From Labyrinthula sp. Ha (Eukaryota; Sar; Bigyra; Labyrinthulida; Labyrinthulaceae), in the NCBI GenBank assembly GCA_015227615.1, contig JAALGZ010000048.1:124001-188000 (forward strand): a stretch of 64,000 bases of DNA, in the 5' to 3' direction. Shown one piece after another: positions 58,683-64,000 of this stretch. The notes beneath the pieces were generated by a model that saw nothing but the letters and a program-made list of their open reading frames with translations, searched no databases and was not told where the DNA came from. Made by a program: the position numbers and the translations under genes. Every line of letters starts with the position of its first letter. Within the stretch, counting starts at the first letter, position 1.

Positions 58683-58838
58683 TTTTTTTTTGAAATATAA
58701 ATCCTTGAACTCAAACTCCCTCCCTTTTTTTTGAAATATAGTTTCATGAACTTGTTTTCTTGAAATATAAATCCTGAACCTGTTTTTTTTTAAATATAAA
58801 TGTTGAACCCCTTCCTTTTGTTTTGATTAATCCTGAAC
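58683..58838. repeat. Imperfect repeats of T8-GAAATATAAATCCTGAACC
   Basis: Four to five diverged units of about 28-42 bp, each a T run followed by GAAATATAAAT or similar and then TGAAC. Internal to the small MULE. Confidence 0.75.
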
Positions 58839-58890
58839 CTTGACTTTTTCCTTGACTAAAACCTGCATTTTCAACCCTCTGAGAAGCACT

Positions 58891-58950
58891 AAATCTTGTA
58901 AATTCTTGTTAAATCTTGTATATTCTTGCCAAATCTTGTAAATTATTGTG
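58891..58950. repeat. Three tandem 20-bp units (AAATCTTGTAAATTCTTGTT)
   Basis: Three units of exactly 20 bp with one to four differences between them. Internal to the small MULE. Confidence 0.9.
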
Positions 58951-59123
58951 TTTTTGGGGTACTAGCGTTGTCCTGTCTTATATTTTATCAAGCAACTGTC
59001 ATGATTTGAAATTTGGTATCTTGATTTTTTTGGTTTGGTTTTTTCAAAAAAAAATTGGGCAATTAAAAATTCGGCCAATGGGATTTAGGAGAATTTGACT
59101 CCGGAGTAAAAAAATCTTATTCG

Positions 59124-59133
59124 AATATCACAG
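59124..59133. repeat. Right target-site duplication of the small MULE
   Basis: AATATCACAG, partner of 58130-58139. Confidence 0.85.
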
Positions 59134-62100
59134 CTCAAAAAGAAAAACTGATATCAGAAAACTATCTACTGTAGATATCTGATAAGAAAAATCCAAAATA
59201 TCGCTTCCTTCTACGCTTTGACTTGAAACCAAACTTTATTGATATTTTAGGATACTCTGTTTGTCACTTTCTTATGACACAAATTAGCTCGATAGAGAGT
59301 ATACAAACGAAAAAGACGATACTTTTCTCCAGATCCAAACTTTCCACATAAGAAAATTCCCTTGTTACTAAACGTAACGTAATTGATGACTCTATTTGAA
59401 CACTGTTTTTATGTTGTACATGCAGTCAACCAATGTCGAAGAGGTGCTAAGTTTGGCATAGCAATCGGTACTTGGAAAGTAATTAATAAGAAAACACTTT
59501 TTGGCCCACGTAGCAGCCTCAGTTTCAGGTATGACTAGACAAGGTCATAGTATCCAGTATAACGGTAATTCTTGAGAAAACCTGAAAATGATTGACAACA
59601 AAAGTATTTCTATGTTTCTGTTTAGATGATCACAGCGCTATAATGAATCCTCAAACCTTGTTAGCTGATGAAAGGAGCACCTCTTACTCGGAATAATACC
59701 TCTGAGCATTTGTAGCTCTTCCTAACTTAAACTTGGTACCATTTTTAATTTACTTGGATCACCCTAGTACAACATAGAACACTAGCAGTAGAATCATTTC
59801 ACCAGGAAAGCACCACTTTCGAGAGAACCTGAAGTCTAGAGACTTTAAGTATCGAGAGCTAATATTAGAACTCTGAAGAGCCCCTGGTCTAAGAAGCTAC
59901 TATAAAATAAAATCGTTCAAAGATTGCTGTAGATTCAACTGCTTTTCAACTTACATTACTTTTAGAAAATACAATCGTAACACTGAGTTCCCTGAATTTT
60001 TACTATTCAAAGAAGTCAGCCATAGAGGAATTAAGTAAACTGAAGCAATTCAATCAGGTAATCTGCATAGAAGCATTCGGAAGGAAGCTCTCTTTGATGG
60101 TAAGAATCAGGTCATATGATGTAGCAATCTTCGTTAGGCAACGCCTTTTTGAATGTTGAATCACCTTTATGTAGTGATGGACGGAGTCTTGGTCTTAAAA
60201 TTTAAGTCAAGTACAAGGAAAACCCTGATAAGAACCAACATTTATGTCATTACTCTAGAATCCTACAGCAGAATACAAAAATTTTTGGAAACTCTGTAGC
60301 AGAAGATATTAGACAAGATAAGCAAGAGTCGACTTCTACTGATTGGTGATGGCATTAATGAGGGAGTCGCCATATAAATAAAAAGTAAGAAAGGACAATT
60401 TGAGCCGTCAATAACTACAAAAGTATTTTCTTGAAAGTATATATTCAGTAGCAAAGTATAAATCTTAAATAACTGATTAAGAAAAAAATCAGGTAAGAGC
60501 GAATATATTGGCTTTCTCGCACAAACTACTAATATCAAATAGTATGAGGTAGAGTGGTTTTAACAACATAATTACCAAGAATGAGTTAATTTAAAATAAG
60601 CATTTGGATAACATACTAGGCCTGCAACGGAACGTTTTGGAGCTACTTAATAAAAAAAACTCTCTTCTACTTGGAAACGACTATAAATTGTTTAAGACAA
60701 TGGGGGTGAATGGCACCCCAACGAAGCTCCAAGAGAGTGAACACTTTTTGGAGCAAGACTATCACAAAAACCATCAAGTTACCATAGGATTTGAGGTAAA
60801 TAGTACTTAACTTTCCGAAACCATAAGCACGGTCATGGACGAGCCAATTGCTACAGAAAGAGTAAAATCCCTATATAGATTAAATTCCGAGCAGCAATAT
60901 CACCTCTTCGGCAAAACAGTTGAGCTGCATAATTTCTAATGTGTAAGAACAATTGCGTTCAACTGGTGAAGAACCTATAGCTCCAAGTAAAGACAAGTAA
61001 TAACCGATCTGAAAGCATGTAAAAATGATACAACAAAGCTTCATTCCAAAAACGACAAGAAAAGTCAATAGGATGGTGAAAATTTCATAAAAGAAATTTA
61101 ATAACATCAAGTACTTGAATAGTGCAATCGGGAAGCTGATTTCAGCTGGAAAATGGCTTTAAAAAGTTAAGATATATATTGAGAATATGCAAATACATGT
61201 CGGCTATTGGGTAAATAATAGCTCCAATTAGAATGTAGCATTACCACAGAATCAGACAGTTAAATAGCTAAAAATACTTTGCGAAACAAGAAACATGTTC
61301 AACATGATAAGAAATTCGAAAATTCTAATGTAACTGAGAAATAAACAAGCTTGGCGTAAAGACGAGATTCCTGAATTAATACTTAAGCATTCACTAGAGT
61401 TCTAGAAGTAATTCTAATTTAACTTCAATTTTTTTTCAGAAATTAAAATTTTAGCTAAGTAAAAATCAAAGCACTTGGAATTATTTTTTCTTCATATATA
61501 AAGGTTGTTCCAACTGCATATATATCCAATGAACTATAAGCGACTAACCTTGTTGGTTACACTTTGTATAAATAAATGAATCTACTAAGGAGCAAGACTC
61601 TATCCATATTGAAATAATTCCCTTCACATAAAGCTGGCTTCAACATCTGAGAGATCAATAATACACATGATAGAAATTGCAAAGATGTAATAATACTGAA
61701 AGTGTTTTATGAAATAATGTCCGATTATTATCTGATGAAATAAAAGCAATAATAATTGGTATTTTCTGTGTATCAGAACCCTATGAATATTATAATTAAT
61801 TTAGCACAAGGAATCCAGGTGTAATTTTCTTTTGACAAATAATACACATAATATTTAATTCTCGCAACATGAAGTATATATATATAAATATATGTTATTT
61901 TCTATTCTTGTGAGAATTTTATGTGTTCTTGATAGAAGAAACAGATCTGACCAAGCTTGAAACTTATCAAGGCGATTATCCCAGTATTCGGATCTTCTAG
62001 CGCAATAGCTTGCCTTCAGCATCAGGAAATTAAAATAATTTCTAATTACGGCACATTGATGACTCCGTTAAACTTGAGTTATAAAATCGAAGTTTTTTCT

Positions 62101-64000
62101 GAACAAATCTGCTGGTACCTTTCATGGACACCAACACTGATCAGATGGGAAAGTGCCTTTACTCTTTGAAATTCTCAAGCATCAGTTCTAATAACAGCTT
62201 ATATTATAACCTCCGTTAAGACAGCACAAACTAATTTTAAAAACTTTTAATATCCAATTAATCAGGATAGGGAGTGCACTTTCCGAGTAACTTATAATGA
62301 CTAAATATATATATAGATATATAACCGACTATGTTGTATGAACGCCAAGGGCATAGTGGTTTGGTTTACATTATAGTGTAATTTCTTTAGGTAAGTATAT
62401 TAGGATTTAGCGCACAACTTGTCATTTAAATAATATAAGAGTGTCATATAATAAGTACCATTCAACTAATATCTTATCTTGAAATGGTATAGCTAAGTTA
62501 ACAGGTACACTATTAAGAATTTATACCGGACATTAATGGATAAATGTTAAAGCTATTCCACTTTTTATTCGAGTAGTTACTCACGATCAATTATTTCCTT
62601 TCTTAGAGAATTTACCATGTTAGGTACTTTTAGTGTAAACTAATCAACTTATATTTCAAGCAACCCAGAGACTGACAGATATTTGCCTAATTGCTTAACC
62701 TTTGCAACAAATTGTGAACATATAACTAGTACATCAAAAAAGTATATATATTTTGGCATTGTACTATTTCAACCTAACTACTTATCAACTTTACGCACAG
62801 AGTATTAACAACACGTATAATTAACGAATATTCATCCTACGACATAGTTCCAAATACATAGTTTTGTATTCTTAACAAGATAATATCTGTAGTTGTATGG
62901 CAGTAGTGAAGACCTTACATACAAAAGGTCACCTGACTACACAGCTTAAAAATTCTCCAACTGAGAAGAACTTTAGAATGGATATTACTCTTGTTCTTAT
63001 CATTTCTCAGTACTACAAGTAACGCGAATGCTTAATACAATACAGTAAGAATAATAAGAATAGCCGTGAAGTCTATTATAGATACTAATTCTACAGACCT
63101 CGATACTTATTTTTGTATTTTTTGTAATTCTTAGTCGCAATCATAAACAGGAAGGTACTCTGACAGATGGTAATCAAGACTGAAATCTGAGAAGTTTGTA
63201 GTGTCGGGTTGCAAAATCACAGGATGACTATTAATTTTAAATCTGCGTCTCTATCTCCTTCACTTCTCATTTCAAAGGTATATTTGTCTGTAATTTCGAC
63301 AAATTAACTAAATTAAAATAAATTTTTTCATATAGTCGCGAGTTTGCTTACCTTCCTACGCTTGGTATTGCACTAAATATAGATAAACTTTTACCTTAGT
63401 TTACCTTTATATCATACTTCTGGCCACATGAATGGATAGTTGAAGCCTATAGTACTAAAGAACGTTTATCATGACCGTCTCCGAGGAAGGACAAGGCATT
63501 CAGCAATTCAGTATATTTTGTATATAATATAGTTAATGTTAGAAATTGTCCTAGTGGTTCTCATGTTTCCTCTAAAGAACAGGGAACATATACAGAGAGA
63601 GTCAACACATTTACTCTTTTGTCCTACTAACAGAAACTTAATATGCCAATGTATCACAACAGAATACTTTCAATCATATTCTACGAGTACTGATTTGTCC
63701 CTGCTATTTATTGAACTGCTGTCCGTGTCTACAGCATTCGTTGTTTAGGACTTACAGCGGTATTCTTATACAAGAGTGGTTAAAACAATATTGTCATCTG
63801 AACTTAGCAATGAGTCAATTTACAAACCATTCAACGCAACTGTGTGAATTTATTTTGTAACACTATTTTACTTTTAATTAATATTCTAGTTTTTTACATT
63901 TCACTTATCTGCTCCTCCAAAATAACGTCAAAATGCCACCATAAACTTTCCAGGAAACTTATTCAGGAAAATCATTGTTTATTAACTTTTTTCAATAGTT
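59134..64000. other. Gene-free AT-rich stretch at the right end
   Basis: No open frame above 91 codons and no recognisable domain. A 68-codon frame at 60604-60810 (+) starts with TTG and has no known motif. Short (TA)n runs at about 61874 and 62307. Upstream control DNA of a gene beyond the window cannot be excluded. Confidence 0.5.

Larger units (their letters stand above)
58140..59123. mobile_element. Non-autonomous MULE (MITE-like), 984 bp
   Basis: Flanked by a 9-10 bp direct repeat (58130-58139 and 59124-59133). The termini are inverted repeats: the left reads GGTTTTTTGACTCCGGAGTCAAAT, then ACTCCT and CATTGGTCAGA; the right, on the opposite strand, reads GATTTTTTTACTCCGGAGTCAAAT, then TCTCCT and CATTGGCCGAA. 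The ends match those of the 3.06-kb MULE at 42179-45237, including subterminal GCGCAGAA and ACTTGG, so it is probably mobilised by that transposase. No coding capacity. The interior has two tandem-repeat patches (58683-58838, 58891-58950). It lies 100 bp upstream of the KH-protein ATG and may supply or displace its promoter. Confidence 0.88.

Noticed and set aside
1-64000. tRNA, rRNA, spliceosomal RNA genes, CRISPR arrays and telomere repeats
   Set aside because: Looked for by characteristic words (for example T-loop GGTTCRA, U6 core, regular spacer arrays); none found convincingly by eye.

Overview
The window is nuclear DNA of a single-celled eukaryote (a protist). The genes are interrupted by very short GT-AG introns: 14 can be placed, all 28-34 bp. 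They encode eukaryote-type proteins (nucleolin-like, KH-repeat, ABCG half-transporter, WW/J-domain protein) and one biosynthetic enzyme, dihydroxy-acid dehydratase, which animals lack. Intergenic DNA is AT-rich and long. Tiny introns and PT-rich linkers fit several protist lineages (for example some stramenopiles or alveolates), but I cannot name the organism.

Layout. 1-3.5 kb has no recognisable gene. 3.5-5.3 kb (-) is a WW-WW-coil-J-PH-like protein. 5.3-10.2 kb is gene-free. 10.2-16.0 kb is a compact island: a divergent ankyrin-like gene (+), a nucleolin-like gene (-) and an ABCG half-transporter (-), perhaps with a small divergent gene at 16.06 kb. 20.9-41.8 kb carries three paralogous membrane-anchored M14 metallocarboxypeptidases, all on the minus strand and each with four exons cut at the same sites, separated by gene-poor DNA. 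A non-LTR retrotransposon (LINE, 28.56-32.37 kb, 16-bp target duplication) lies between copies 1 and 2. A Mutator-like (MULE) DNA transposon (42.18-45.24 kb, 9-bp target duplication) lies just upstream of copy 3. An older relic of the same LINE family occupies about 46.4-48.2 kb. 48.2-53.4 kb is gene-free. 53.4-58.0 kb is a second island: a coiled-coil protein (-), dihydroxy-acid dehydratase (+) and a membrane-anchored KH protein (-). A 984-bp non-autonomous MULE (58.14-59.12 kb) sits 100 bp upstream of the KH gene. 59.1-64 kb is gene-free.

How the parts relate. The carboxypeptidases share signal peptide, prodomain, catalytic domain with basic-residue (CPB-type) specificity, ShK-like cysteine domain and C-terminal membrane anchor. 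They are probably surface or endomembrane digestive or processing enzymes. Their cores look homogenised by gene conversion while the signal peptides and tails diverge. The two MULE elements share terminal inverted repeats built around the palindrome TTGACTCCGGAGTCAA, and both landed in the 5' flank of a gene. The other genes are housekeeping-type with no obvious shared pathway.

Limits: all calls were made by eye. Many open frames here begin with GTG or TTG rather than ATG, so starts were re-chosen at the first in-frame ATG where needed.
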